The notes below the pieces were generated by a model, which worked only from the letters and a program-made list of their open reading frames with translations, made no database searches and was not told the origin of the DNA. Made by a program: the position numbers and the translations under genes. Positions 1-8,932 of a DNA stretch of 64,000 nucleotides are shown piece by piece. The stretch comes from SZUA-36 sp963727635. GTDB lineage: Bacteria > Pseudomonadota > Gammaproteobacteria > Xanthomonadales > SZUA-36. The stretch covers positions 124,001-188,000 of the forward strand of contig CAVSHP010000021.1 in assembly GCA_963727635.1 (NCBI GenBank). Direction: 5' to 3'. The first letter of the stretch is position 1. Every line of letters begins with the position of its first letter.

Positions 1-1
1 C

Positions 2-649
2 AAGATGAACATGACGGAAGTGACGATTTGCTATGGCATGACCGAAACCAGCCCGGTCAGTTTTCAGAGCGCCACCGACGACCCGCTGGAAAAGCGGGTT
101 GCAACCGTCGGGCGGATTCATCCGCACGTGCAGGTCAAGATCATCGACGAGCATGGCCGGGTGGTGCCGCGTGGCACCTCGGGAGAACTCTGTACCCGCG
201 GTTACAGTGTCATGCTCGGCTACTGGGGTGACGAGGAAAAGACAAAAGAGGACATCGACCAGGCAGGCTGGATGCACACCGGTGACCTGGCGGTGATCGA
301 TGCGGATGGTTATTGCGACATCGTCGGCCGGGTCAAGGACATGATCATCCGCGGCGGCGAAAACATTTATCCGCGCGAGATCGAGGAATATTTGTACCAG
401 CATCCGAAAATCCAGCAGGCGGCGGTTTTTGGCGTGCCGGACGAAAAGTATGGTGAGGCCGTTGCGGCCTGGGTCAAATTGCAGGACGGCGAAACTGCCG
501 ATGCAGAGGAGATCCGCGCTTTTTGCAGTGAGCAGATTGCCCATTACAAGGTGCCAAAATACATCATCATCGTGGATGAGTTTCCGATGACGGTCACCGG
601 CAAGATTCAAAAATTCATCATGCGTGACAAGACAATAGGTCAGCTTTAG
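2..649 (+). CDS. AMP-binding acyl-CoA synthetase, C-terminal part (5' end outside window)
   Basis: The visible 215 residues are the C-terminal part of an adenylate-forming fatty-acyl/aryl-CoA synthetase, which activates a carboxylic acid with ATP and joins it to CoA. The adenylate motif YGMTETSP is at the very start, followed by the WMHTGDLAVID hinge region, the GRVKDMIIRGGENIYPREIE segment and the C-terminal catalytic lysine in PMTVTGKIQKF. The gene is open to the window edge, so the true start lies upstream. It ends 45 bp before an ABC exporter in the same direction. Family is sure; substrate (probably a medium- or long-chain fatty acid) is inference. Confidence 0.9.
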   Translation, partial: KMNMTEVTICYGMTETSPVSFQSATDDPLEKRVATVGRIHPHVQVKIIDEHGRVVPRGTSGELCTRGYSVMLGYWGDEEKTKEDIDQAGWMHTGDLAVIDADGYCDIVGRVKDMIIRGGENIYPREIEEYLYQHPKIQQAAVFGVPDEKYGEAVAAWVKLQDGETADAEEIRAFCSEQIAHYKVPKYIIIVDEFPMTVTGKIQKFIMRDKTIGQL

Positions 650-694
650 CGCGTTTCACCTTTAATTTGGCCCGATTAGCCCCATCTGCTTCAG

Positions 695-2500
695 ATGGCT
701 GAGAAAATTACCACCGAGCGTCCCAAGGGCAGTTCACTCAAACCTTTAAGCGCGCTGGTTCCATTTATCCTCGCGTACCGTGGCGTGCTGATTTCCGGTC
801 TGATTTCATTGCTGGTGGCCTCCGCCGCCATGCTGGCGCTGCCGGTGGCCCTGCGCTACCTGGTAGACAATGGTTTCGCCACCAACGATGTGGGCACGAT
901 CAACCGCTATTTCGGCTGGTTCTTTGCAGCGGCGGCGGTCTTTGGTGGTTTTGCAGCACTTCGCTATTATCTCGTTTCCTGGCTGGGCGAACGGGTGGTA
1001 GCCGATATACGTACCCAGGTTTATGACCGGGTTATCCGTATGGACCCGACTTTCTTCGAAACCACGCGCACCGGTGAGGTTTTGTCACGTTTAACCGCCG
1101 ATACGACGCTGGTGCAAAGTGTTTCAGGCGTCAGTCTTTCCATCGCCCTGCGCGCCACGGTCAACCTGTTGGGCGGTCTCGTCATGCTGGCTTTGACCAG
1201 TGTGCAATTGACCATCTATATCATGCTGGGTGTTCCCGTGGTGATATTGCCAATGATCATCGTCGGGCGGCGTATAAGGAGCCAGTCACGGGTCACCCAG
1301 GACCGCGTCGCGGATACCAGCGGCCTGGCGGACGAGACCCTCAATGCCATTCAGACGGTGCAGGCCTTTACCCTCGAACCCCTGCAGAGCGAGCGTTACA
1401 GCCAGGCGGTGGCGGAAAGTTTCAAGGCCGCCGTGCGACGGGTACGCACCCGTGCATTCCTGACAGCATTGGGCATCACCCTGGTGTTTGGCGCCATCAC
1501 GATCATCTTGTGGTCTGGATCAAGGGCGGTGCTGGCCGGTACGATGAGCGGCGGCGAACTGGCGCAGTTTTTGATGTACTCGTTGTTTGTTGGCTCATCA
1601 GCTGCCGGTCTGAGTGAAGTCTGGGGTGAGGTCCAGCGTGGGGCCGGGGCCATGGAGCGTCTCTCGGAATTGCTGGTTGCGCAACCGGTCATCCGCACAC
1701 CCGACAACCCCGTATCGTTGCCCGCGCGGGTCAAGGGTTCGATCGCATTCCGGAATCTCAGGTTTCACTATCCATCAAGACCTGATACGGCAGCCCTGGA
1801 AGACTTTTCCCTGGAGATCAAGGCGGGCGAGACGGTGGCTTTCGTCGGTCCATCGGGGGGTGGCAAAAGCACCAGTTTCCAGATGTTGTTACGGTTTTAT
1901 GATCCGCAGGCCGGTGACGTCGAAATTGACGGTATCAACATCGCGCGATTGTCACCCACGGCGTTGAGACAGCAGATCGCGCTGGTGCCACAGGAAACGG
2001 TCCTTTTTGGTGACAGCGCCCGTGAAAACATACGTTATGGGCGGCCAGGCGCCAGCAATTTCGAAGTCGAGCAGGCCGCCGTCGCGGCGGCCGCGGATGA
2101 ATTCATAACCGCCCTGCCGGATGGTTACGACACGTTTCTCGGTGAACGCGGTACGCGTTTGTCAGGTGGCCAGCGCCAGCGTATCGCGATTGCGCGGGCG
2201 ATTCTGAAAGACCCGCCCATCCTGTTGCTGGATGAGGCGACCAGTTCGCTGGACGCGGAAAGTGAGCGCCTGGTGCAGATGGCCCTCGAGGGCCTTATGC
2301 AGAACCGTACCACGCTGGTCATTGCGCACCGTCTGTCGACCGTCAAAAAAGTGGACCGCATCGTGGTGCTGGACCAGGGTCGCATCGTTGCCATCGGCAA
2401 CCACGATGAGCTGATGCAAAGCAGCGAGTTGTATGCCAGGCTGGCAAAACTTCAATTCGGTGATGGCCACACAGGGCCAACCGCACCGCTCACGGGTTAA
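695..2500 (+). CDS. MsbA-like ABC exporter, fused permease and ATPase
   Basis: A 601-residue half-transporter with an N-terminal six-helix membrane domain (about residues 20-320) and a C-terminal ATPase. Walker A GPSGGGKST is at about 385-393, the signature LSGGQRQR near 489 and Walker B ILLLDEATSSLD near 510. It would work as a homodimer in the inner membrane exporting a lipid or other hydrophobic compound. It resembles the MsbA-related subfamily common in proteobacteria rather than canonical msbA, which is usually next to lpxK; lpxK is absent here. The ATG at 695 lies just after TTCAG with no clear Shine-Dalgarno. The cargo cannot be told from sequence. Confidence 0.9.
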   Translation: MAEKITTERPKGSSLKPLSALVPFILAYRGVLISGLISLLVASAAMLALPVALRYLVDNGFATNDVGTINRYFGWFFAAAAVFGGFAALRYYLVSWLGERVVADIRTQVYDRVIRMDPTFFETTRTGEVLSRLTADTTLVQSVSGVSLSIALRATVNLLGGLVMLALTSVQLTIYIMLGVPVVILPMIIVGRRIRSQSRVTQDRVADTSGLADETLNAIQTVQAFTLEPLQSERYSQAVAESFKAAVRRVRTRAFLTALGITLVFGAITIILWSGSRAVLAGTMSGGELAQFLMYSLFVGSSAAGLSEVWGEVQRGAGAMERLSELLVAQPVIRTPDNPVSLPARVKGSIAFRNLRFHYPSRPDTAALEDFSLEIKAGETVAFVGPSGGGKSTSFQMLLRFYDPQAGDVEIDGINIARLSPTALRQQIALVPQETVLFGDSARENIRYGRPGASNFEVEQAAVAAAADEFITALPDGYDTFLGERGTRLSGGQRQRIAIARAILKDPPILLLDEATSSLDAESERLVQMALEGLMQNRTTLVIAHRLSTVKKVDRIVVLDQGRIVAIGNHDELMQSSELYARLAKLQFGDGHTGPTAPLTG

Positions 2501-2613
2501 CGATCTGGGTCAGTTGCGCGCTGGTATTTGTGCAGGGGATTTCGCCAGGTCTGCAAAATGACACAATCGGGTTAAACTATGTCTGAGACACGACACGTTA
2601 AAGGGATCGAATA

Positions 2614-4419
2614 ATGAACGACGTCACGTTACGTGAAACACCCCTCAGGTTTACTTCCAGCCTTGAACAGGGGGATGAAGCACGTAAAGCCGATACATTG
2701 AACCTGCTCCCTTACGCGGAAGCGATGCGCGACTTCATACACGAGTGTGAAACGCCGATAAGCATCGGTATCCAGGGTGAATGGGGTATCGGGCGCACCA
2801 GCCTGCTGAACATGCTGCGCGGCAGCAAGCAAAGCCGGCAGTCCGGTTTGCTGGATGCCAGCCTGTGCAGATCCATCAGCCTGGATAGCTGGCCCTACGC
2901 GCAATTTGACCAGGATGGCAACGTGGCCGTGGCCTGTTTATATGCGCTGGCCCAGGAACTCGGGCAGGTGCTGGAACAGGAGCCCGGCATCGACGCGGCG
3001 GAGGTAAAATTACGCCTCGAGTCCGCCAACCACAAGCTCCTTACGGTCATGCACGAGATCCGGGAACTCAAACAGGGCCGGACCGGTACACCCAAAAGCG
3101 GAAATTCGTATATTGATATTTCCGGCTATATGCTGTCATTCAGATCTGAATTTGAAAAGCTTGTTTCACTCTGGGCGCAAAGCGGTGACGGCCGCCGCCT
3201 GGTCATTTTTGTCGACGACCTGGACCGTATCCGCCCGGCTATGGCGCTGGAACTGCTCGAGGCCATCAAGAATTTTATCGACGTGCCCGGTTGTGTCTTT
3301 GTCATGACCCTGGATTACGAAGTGGTGCAGCGCGGCATGCTGGAAAAGCTTGGCCGGGATTTGCAGATGGCCAGCGGCAAGGCATTTTTCGACAAGATTA
3401 TCCAATTGCCCTTTGTCGTGCCAACCACATCCTACCAACTGGATGAATACATCAGCGACCTCCTGAAAAAGGCCGGTCTGCCCAGTGTGGACAAGGACTG
3501 CGGTGACCCTGAGAGCCGGCAGTATTTTCTCGATATCACCCGTTTCACAGTCGGGCGCAATCCGCGTGGTATCAAGCGTGTGGTCAACTACATGAACCTG
3601 CTTGAGCGTATTCACCGCCACAATTCCGGGCGTGAAACCACGGACGCGGAATGCAAAATCCTGTTTGCGCTGGTGAGCATGCAGATCGCCTGGCCGGAAC
3701 TGTTTCAGTACTTTATACGAGATCCCTCGGTTGGCTCGGTCACCAGTCTGCAGAGTTGGGATTTTCTTGACAGCTTGCCCGAGGTGAACAGCCTGTTCGA
3801 ACGGTCGCCCGACAGGGAATTGGTCAAAAACGCCATTTCAGCCTTTCTTGACACGCTTTTCAGCCTGTTGGACGTCAATGGCGATGGACAGATCGACAGC
3901 AAGGAATTGCAACCGGTTCTGAATGTCATGGAACTGGCCAAAATGACCAATACGCAATCCCGCGAGCGGCCACGTGAATGGATCGTACGCAGGATAATTG
4001 AAAACAATGTCGATGCCAGTCCGCTGGTTAATACATTCCTCGAAAATGTCTTCAAGAAGTCGATCTGGTATCAGGGCACCGAGATCAGGTACCACCGGGC
4101 CGGACCCCGCTATGTAACCCTGGTGCATAACCGGCGTCAGATAGGCACCATCGTCAGTTTGAAAACAGAACCGTTTGTCTTCCGTCTGGCCATGTCGCCT
4201 GAGCGTGTGATGTCTGCGATGAAGGACTACTGGAACAGCAAACAGACCGTGAAAAAGGAAGCCATTGTACTGGTGCGCAACACCTTCGGAACCGAGGCCT
4301 CGCTGACCGGCTACGGTGACACGCTGGTGGATTTCAGCAAGATGACCTACATGGCGAGCACGGACGCCATCAAGCTGTTGAACGTCATGTACCAGATCGT
4401 CACCGAAGGCAACAACTGA
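2614..4419 (+). CDS. KAP-family P-loop NTPase with an internal EF-hand
   Basis: A 601-residue protein with the layout of KAP NTPases. The P-loop is GEWGIGRTS (residues 55-63), Walker B is RLVIFVDDLDR (aspartates 201-202), and the helical insert region follows. KAP ATPases are a diverse STAND-related group, some linked to membrane signalling or phage defence. Two oddities are visible. The invariant Walker A lysine is arginine (R61, codon CGC). A canonical 12-residue EF-hand loop, DVNGDGQIDSKE, occupies residues 420-431. No transmembrane helix is obvious. AAAGGGA sits 7 nt before the ATG. The gene stands alone, with a hairpin repeat element just downstream. Its function is unknown. Confidence 0.8.
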   Translation: MNDVTLRETPLRFTSSLEQGDEARKADTLNLLPYAEAMRDFIHECETPISIGIQGEWGIGRTSLLNMLRGSKQSRQSGLLDASLCRSISLDSWPYAQFDQDGNVAVACLYALAQELGQVLEQEPGIDAAEVKLRLESANHKLLTVMHEIRELKQGRTGTPKSGNSYIDISGYMLSFRSEFEKLVSLWAQSGDGRRLVIFVDDLDRIRPAMALELLEAIKNFIDVPGCVFVMTLDYEVVQRGMLEKLGRDLQMASGKAFFDKIIQLPFVVPTTSYQLDEYISDLLKKAGLPSVDKDCGDPESRQYFLDITRFTVGRNPRGIKRVVNYMNLLERIHRHNSGRETTDAECKILFALVSMQIAWPELFQYFIRDPSVGSVTSLQSWDFLDSLPEVNSLFERSPDRELVKNAISAFLDTLFSLLDVNGDGQIDSKELQPVLNVMELAKMTNTQSRERPREWIVRRIIENNVDASPLVNTFLENVFKKSIWYQGTEIRYHRAGPRYVTLVHNRRQIGTIVSLKTEPFVFRLAMSPERVMSAMKDYWNSKQTVKKEAIVLVRNTFGTEASLTGYGDTLVDFSKMTYMASTDAIKLLNVMYQIVTEGNN

Positions 4420-4500
4420 GTGCGCGATGGCGCAAAAGCAACGGGCTGATCCCGCACAACACATACGCACTCAGGCTTATCGCCAATCGGTGCCGCTTCA

Positions 4501-4916
4501 TTGCTGTCCCACTTGATCGAAATTCCCTATGCTCAAGTAAAGTAAAGGCTCCAAACCAGTTTGCTTGGTGTGGACCACACTTGGACCTTGTTTCGATTTC
4601 AGCGTGGGCGCCAAGGCCATGCAGTACCTTGCTTCAGGACTCGCTGTGAACCATCCATGGGCGCTCGATACTCGACTTCCTGTCTCGTACGGTCCTGAAG
4701 CAAGGTACTGCATACCCTCGCCGCTGTACGTAGTCGTAGGTCAATGGTTTCTAACAGATTTGCACGGCGGTTGACGGACGCTGGGGTGGGTAGTTATTAC
4801 CAGGACCGTACGAGGCAGGAAGCCGAGTATCGAGCGACACAAGGATGTGCTTGAGCGAGTCCTGGTAATAACTACCCACCCCAGCGTCCCCCCCACCAGA
4901 TAAAGTGAGACCGCAG
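4501..4916 (+). mobile_element. Two-hairpin intergenic element, copy A
   Basis: A 416-bp non-coding unit lying between convergent genes. The left end reads TTGCTGTCCCACTTGATC (4501-4518); the right end (4899-4916) is a diverged inverted copy. Hairpin H1 pairs 4619-4640 perfectly with 4692-4713 (22 bp, 51-nt loop). Hairpin H2 pairs 4776-4806 perfectly with 4859-4889 (31 bp, 52-nt loop). The H2 loop is the reverse complement of the H1 loop family, so the two hairpins face opposite ways. Other copies lie at 10009-10422, 17770-18265 and about 43921-44136. No transposase is encoded. It is probably a non-autonomous mobile element (MITE-like); open frames inside it are not genes. Confidence 0.8.
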
Positions 4917-4926
4917 AGACGCCGTG

Positions 4927-5853
4927 TCAGCGTGGTACGTCGGATTTTTCCAGACGCGCAGGAATGGGAACCTGGCAGACATCCAGCACCGCGGGTGGTT
5001 TGTGATAGAAAAATTTCTGGTTGCGGTCGCGGCGGTCATCGAGCATTTTTATGAAGCCCGGGCTGTTGGTATCGGCCACGTAGATATCCAGGCGCTGTGC
5101 CTTTTCGAGCGAGGACGCCAGGCGCATACGCTTGATCCAGCTGCGCTCGAGGTCCTCTTCTATGATGCCGTTCTTGAGTGCCGGGCCGCGCTTGATGCGT
5201 TGCACGACATCCATGCCCCACACCACGCGGCCGAATACCGTCAGGTTGCGGTCGAGGTAACGCGGGGCCTGGCCGATGACGATATAGAAATCGGTTGAAC
5301 CGCTGTCGGGGTCGTCATTGCGCGCCATGGCGACGGTGCCGGGACAATGGGTCAGCCAGACCTTGCCGGCCTGGTCGTCATCACGTGCAGCAGGAAAGCC
5401 GTCGATAAAACCGGTGTAGGCGGCGAACAGGTCGTTGCTTTGTACCGCTGTCCATGACATCGGCGTCCAGTTTTTTGCCTCTTCCTCATCTTTGGGTTTA
5501 AGCGGCCAGTCAATTTCGAATTCGGCTTTCAGTGGTTTGGCAGTCTGGCTGCCGTCGATGTCGCTTTCATCACCGGCCTGGGCGACAAAGCCATCGATGA
5601 CCCGGTAAAAACTCGTACCCATGTAGAACCGGTCCGCGATGAGTTGCTTGAAATGTTCGACCGTTTTCGGCGCGAAAACCGGGTTCAGCTGGATGACCAC
5701 GGTGCCATCCTGCATCTCCAGGTAGACGGTATTTTCCGGGTCCAGCGCGTTCCAGATCAGGTCATCCTGCGCAAGGCAGGAAAGCGGGATGGACATCAGT
5801 CCAGCGAATAGAATCCGGCGCAGGCCGGACGGTTTGAGAGAATTGAGCATCAT
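4927..5853 (-). CDS. Cyclophilin-type peptidyl-prolyl isomerase, secreted
   Basis: The cyclophilin domain spans most of the protein, with catalytic-site signatures FYRVIDGFVAQAGD (Arg and Gln of the active site), GTVAMARNDDPDSGSTDFYIV and FGRVVWGMDVVQRI. It would catalyse proline cis-trans isomerisation on exported proteins. The N-terminus, from MMLNSLKP, has a basic stretch, a hydrophobic core and a likely signal peptidase I site after CLA, which points to the periplasm. I use the ATG at 5853; an in-frame ATG at 5874 would add seven residues. A C-terminal extension of about 80 residues past the domain has no recognisable motif. Confidence 0.85.
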   Translation of the reverse strand: MMLNSLKPSGLRRILFAGLMSIPLSCLAQDDLIWNALDPENTVYLEMQDGTVVIQLNPVFAPKTVEHFKQLIADRFYMGTSFYRVIDGFVAQAGDESDIDGSQTAKPLKAEFEIDWPLKPKDEEEAKNWTPMSWTAVQSNDLFAAYTGFIDGFPAARDDDQAGKVWLTHCPGTVAMARNDDPDSGSTDFYIVIGQAPRYLDRNLTVFGRVVWGMDVVQRIKRGPALKNGIIEEDLERSWIKRMRLASSLEKAQRLDIYVADTNSPGFIKMLDDRRDRNQKFFYHKPPAVLDVCQVPIPARLEKSDVPR

Positions 5854-5929
5854 GTCACCGGTATTCCAGAGCATACCGGTAACATTCTAATTGAAATGCC
5901 CCTGGGCCGCACACAGCGACCGGCGCAAA

Positions 5930-6295
5930 TCAGGGCATCTGGATCTTGCTGTTGTCCCTGCCCGGCACCACGATGGAAGATGCCTGTTGACGTTGCATTT
6001 CCTTCAGTTCTTCCATGGTCCTTTCCACCGCTTCTTTGGCTGCTTCGCCGAACCCGGCAACCGCGCCTGCCAGCGTGTCGCTTTCAATTTCGAAAGACAG
6101 GGGCAATGCGCCGCCCGGGGTCATGATCTGGGTGGAGCCGATGTATTGAACCGACCGGCTGGTATCGGCTTCACCGTCAAGCGTCACCGGTATCAGTTTG
6201 CGGATCGAACCAATACGGCCGTCAGTGTAGACTTCTTCACGGGTGAACGAAGCGGGGTCCATTTTGATTTCGGGGATGTTATCCATCTGACTCAT
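5930..6295 (-). CDS. Small conserved-looking cytoplasmic protein, unknown function
   Basis: A 121-residue acidic protein starting MSQMDNIPEIK. AGGAAAA lies 7 nt before this ATG, which is why I prefer it to an upstream in-frame start. It has no signal peptide or membrane segment. The first two thirds look beta-rich, with a central IGSTQIMTPGGALPLSFEIE segment. A predicted amphipathic helix follows (AAKEAVERTMEELKEMQRQ), and the end is KIQMP. I do not recognise the family. It lies downstream of the divergent dienelactone hydrolase and upstream of the cyclophilin on the same strand, and could be co-transcribed with the latter. Confidence 0.65.
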   Translation of the reverse strand: MSQMDNIPEIKMDPASFTREEVYTDGRIGSIRKLIPVTLDGEADTSRSVQYIGSTQIMTPGGALPLSFEIESDTLAGAVAGFGEAAKEAVERTMEELKEMQRQQASSIVVPGRDNSKIQMP

Positions 6296-6444
6296 AATCT
6301 TTTCCTGTGTTGGCAAAATTACCAAGTGGGGTCTGAGCCTGGAAAAGGCAACCGGCCGGCATGTCTTGCTGATACATGAGCTTGTCGAACTATAATGGGT
6401 TTAGTAACAACGGCGGAGATTTTCGCACAACAGGAGCGGTATTC

Positions 6445-7182
6445 ATGACGGATATTCACACAGAGGAAATTACCTACCCGGCAGACGGTGTTGAAATGAA
6501 GGCTTACATCGCCTGGGATGCCGATATGCCCGGGCCAAGACCCGGAGTGCTGGTCGTACACGAGTGGTGGGGACGCAATGAATACGCAAAACGGCGCGCA
6601 CATATGCTGGCGGAGGCCGGTTATACCGGCATGGCGCTGGATCTGTATGGATGGGGCCGCACCGCGGCCGACCGCGAGGAGGCGGCGAGCCTGATGAACG
6701 CCCGTATTGCAGATATGGAGGGCACCCGCAAGCGCTTCCTGGCGGCCCTTGAGGTACTGAAGACGCATGCCACGGTCGACGCCGCGCGCACCGGCGCCAT
6801 CGGTTATTGTTTTGGCGGCGGCGTGGTTACCCACATGGCCCGGATGGGAGCGCCATTGCTGCTAACCGGTTCATTCCATGGCGCCGTTGGCCTGGCTGCG
6901 GTCGATGGCCCGGGGCGCTTCGATTGCCGGATCATGGTGTATAACGGTGAGGCGGACACCCTGGTCAGTGAGGAACAGATAAAGGGCTTTAAATCGGTCA
7001 TGCAAAAAACCGGCGGACATTATGATTTCATCCAGCTACCCGGAGCCCTGCACGGATTCAGCAATCCGCAGGCGACCGCCAACGGCGAAAAATACGGATT
7101 GCCGCTGGCTTATAACCCGTTGGCGGATGAAAGCTCCTGGGCGCACTTTCGTCTGACGATGGAACACGTGTTTGCCGAATAA
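6445..7182 (+). CDS. Dienelactone hydrolase family alpha/beta hydrolase
   Basis: A 245-residue alpha/beta hydrolase. The nucleophile elbow GYCFGGG places Cys122 as nucleophile; Asp171 (GEADTLV) and His203 (ALHGFSN) complete the Cys-Asp-His triad typical of dienelactone hydrolases, with the VVHEWWGRN segment near the N-terminus. Dienelactone hydrolase opens lactone rings in aromatic catabolism, but many relatives act on other esters, so the substrate is open. The start MTDIHTEE is chosen because AGGAG precedes it; an upstream in-frame ATG at 6376 gives an unlikely N-terminus. It is probably co-transcribed with the following VOC and slyX genes. Confidence 0.88.
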   Translation: MTDIHTEEITYPADGVEMKAYIAWDADMPGPRPGVLVVHEWWGRNEYAKRRAHMLAEAGYTGMALDLYGWGRTAADREEAASLMNARIADMEGTRKRFLAALEVLKTHATVDAARTGAIGYCFGGGVVTHMARMGAPLLLTGSFHGAVGLAAVDGPGRFDCRIMVYNGEADTLVSEEQIKGFKSVMQKTGGHYDFIQLPGALHGFSNPQATANGEKYGLPLAYNPLADESSWAHFRLTMEHVFAE

Positions 7183-7251
7183 GGTTCGATGGGGTCCCGA
7201 TGTTGTATGATCGGATTTGTAGCAAGGTGATTTGACCAGGAGAAATGACGC

Positions 7252-7677
7252 ATGACCGATGAAGTGAAAGGCAAAGCACTGGGTGTCGGCGGAGTGTTTT
7301 TCCGTTCGCCCGATCCGACCCGGTTGGCCGGTTGGTACCGCGATACGCTCGGGCTGGAGATTGAAAACTGGGGTGCGACACACGGCACAAGTTTTGCGCC
7401 TGAATCCATGCCGGTCAACGCTTTTACGGTGTGGAGCATATTTGCCTCGGACACCCAATACTTTGGTGACCCCCGCCAGTCGTTCATGATCAACCTGGTG
7501 GTCGATGACCTGGATGCCGCGCTGGCCAACGTCCGTGCAGCGGGCGGCAAGGTCATTCCGGAAAAAGAGGAACACGATTTCGGCCGGTTTGGCTGGATCA
7601 TCGATCCGGACGGCAACCGTGTCGAATTGTGGGAGCCACCCGAAAAAATGCCGGAAGAACCGGAAGAAAGTGAGTGA
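7252..7677 (+). CDS. VOC-superfamily (glyoxalase/bleomycin resistance-like) protein
   Basis: A 141-residue protein with one vicinal-oxygen-chelate module in two beta-alpha-beta-beta-beta halves. It starts GVGGVFFRSPDPTRLAGWYRDTLGL and has IIDPDGNRVELWEPP near the end, where the glutamate is the usual second metal ligand. Members are metal-dependent lyases, dioxygenases or thiol transferases; the substrate here is unknown. Strong AGGAG precedes the ATG. The last codons overlap the GTG start of slyX by 4 nt (GTGA), implying translational coupling. Confidence 0.88.
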   Translation: MTDEVKGKALGVGGVFFRSPDPTRLAGWYRDTLGLEIENWGATHGTSFAPESMPVNAFTVWSIFASDTQYFGDPRQSFMINLVVDDLDAALANVRAAGGKVIPEKEEHDFGRFGWIIDPDGNRVELWEPPEKMPEEPEESE

Positions 7678-7898
7678 GCCAGACGTTTGAAACCCTGGCC
7701 AGGCGTATCGATGAGCTGGAAAGCCAGGTAGCTTTTCAGGACGAACTGATCGAGAGTCTCAACGCCACGGTTGCCAAGCAGGATTTTGAACTCCTCGAAT
7801 TGAAACATCAGTTCGGGCGGATTTCAGAACGTTTGAAGGAAATCGGCGAGACTGCCGCAGGCTCCGTGCCGCAGGATGAAACCCCGCCGCATTACTGA
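7674..7898 (+). CDS. slyX: SlyX family protein
   Basis: A 74-residue protein that is almost one coiled coil: heptad-rich from RIDELESQVAFQDELIESLNA through KQDFELLELKHQ, ending in the family signature PPHY. SlyX proteins are widespread in gammaproteobacteria and have no agreed function. The start is GTG, overlapping the VOC stop by 4 nt. Size and end match the family well. Confidence 0.9.
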   Translation: MSQTFETLARRIDELESQVAFQDELIESLNATVAKQDFELLELKHQFGRISERLKEIGETAAGSVPQDETPPHY

Positions 7899-8005
7899 AA
7901 GTCGCATCAATTTGTCAGCCGCGGATGCAGTTTCAAACCTGGTCCGACGATCATGTTTTTGCCGCCACCATGCGCCCCGGCGGCGGCAAAGATTTCTGAC
8001 AGCTT

Positions 8006-8668
8006 TCAGACAGTCTTACGCTTGCGTATTACCAGCCACCCCAGGCTCAGAAGCAATGCAGCCAGCAACATCAAGGACCATTGCGACGAAGCAGGTATTG
8101 GCGCTGAGCTTGCTGCTGCAACGACGCTGTTACCAAAAATTACGTTGTCGACCGTCGGAAAATCGGGGGGATCGAGTTGCAGACTGCCCAGATCAGCGGA
8201 ATCAGATATCCAGCCATAGAAAGTTGAACCGGCGAGGCCCAGGTCGTTGTTATCCGCAACCGAGCGTACGCCACTGGCTACGATGGTTCCAAATTCATCA
8301 CGAAGGGTAAGGTTGATTTGGCCGGCGCCAAACAATAGGCCCATGTCCATTCCCAGCGCGTTGTAGCCAGGTTGAAGGGTGTACAGGGTGATCTGATCAT
8401 TTTGATCACCGATCTGGCCGGAGGGAGCACCAAAACTTCCATTGATGTCAGTCGCCCATACGGAGCCGGAGTTTGCAACGTTCAGATCGCCGAAATCGAC
8501 GCTCACACCCAAGCTTAAGTTGGCATCCGTCAGTCCTTCGAACTCCAGAAGCGTTGAAGATTGCAGCGCAGCTTCGAAAGAGGCACGGTCGCTATACTCG
8601 ACTACCGCGGCTTGAACAATGTTTGCCAGGCTCATCGCCGCGATAAAAACAATGGCTTTAAGTTTCAT
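8006..8668 (-). CDS. Secreted surface protein with IPTL-CTERM-type sorting signal
   Basis: A 220-residue exported protein. The N-terminal signal peptide MKLKAIVFIAAMSLANIVQA is followed by a beta-rich extracellular domain with a FEGL motif of the kind seen in PEP-CTERM/IPTL-CTERM proteins. The C-terminus is a classic tripartite sorting signal: APIPASSQWS, a hydrophobic helix (LMLLAALLLSLGWLVI) and a basic tail RKRKTV. It would be processed at the membrane by a dedicated sorting enzyme not encoded in this window. The ATG at 8668 has GGGGAG 11 nt upstream; an in-frame GTG at 8680 is less likely. The role of the domain is unknown. Confidence 0.75.
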   Translation of the reverse strand: MKLKAIVFIAAMSLANIVQAAVVEYSDRASFEAALQSSTLLEFEGLTDANLSLGVSVDFGDLNVANSGSVWATDINGSFGAPSGQIGDQNDQITLYTLQPGYNALGMDMGLLFGAGQINLTLRDEFGTIVASGVRSVADNNDLGLAGSTFYGWISDSADLGSLQLDPPDFPTVDNVIFGNSVVAAASSAPIPASSQWSLMLLAALLLSLGWLVIRKRKTV

Positions 8669-8932
8669 TTTTTCTTGCACTCCCCAGTTTATTGAGAAAT
8701 TTATTTTTAATTAGAACGCAGTTTCCAGGACAGGTTAACAGATAACTATAATTAACTGCACCTCATTTTTCCGCGAACGAAGTATGCGCAGCTAAGCCAC
8801 GGCCATCTCCCGGCATGTTACGTTTGAAAGCAGCACAGAAGCTGATCTGGTTTGGATTTGGAGATGCACCCGGTAAATCTGAACCTTGAAGCCAGGGCCG
8901 GTCTTTGCCATCCGGGGGCGGTTTCCCTCGAA

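Noticed and set aside
4501..4916. Open frames inside the hairpin elements (also at 10009-10422, 17867-18265 and 43921-44136)
   Set aside because: They arise from palindromic stems, occur on both strands, lack ribosome sites and read as low-information peptides; the conserved unit is the DNA fold.
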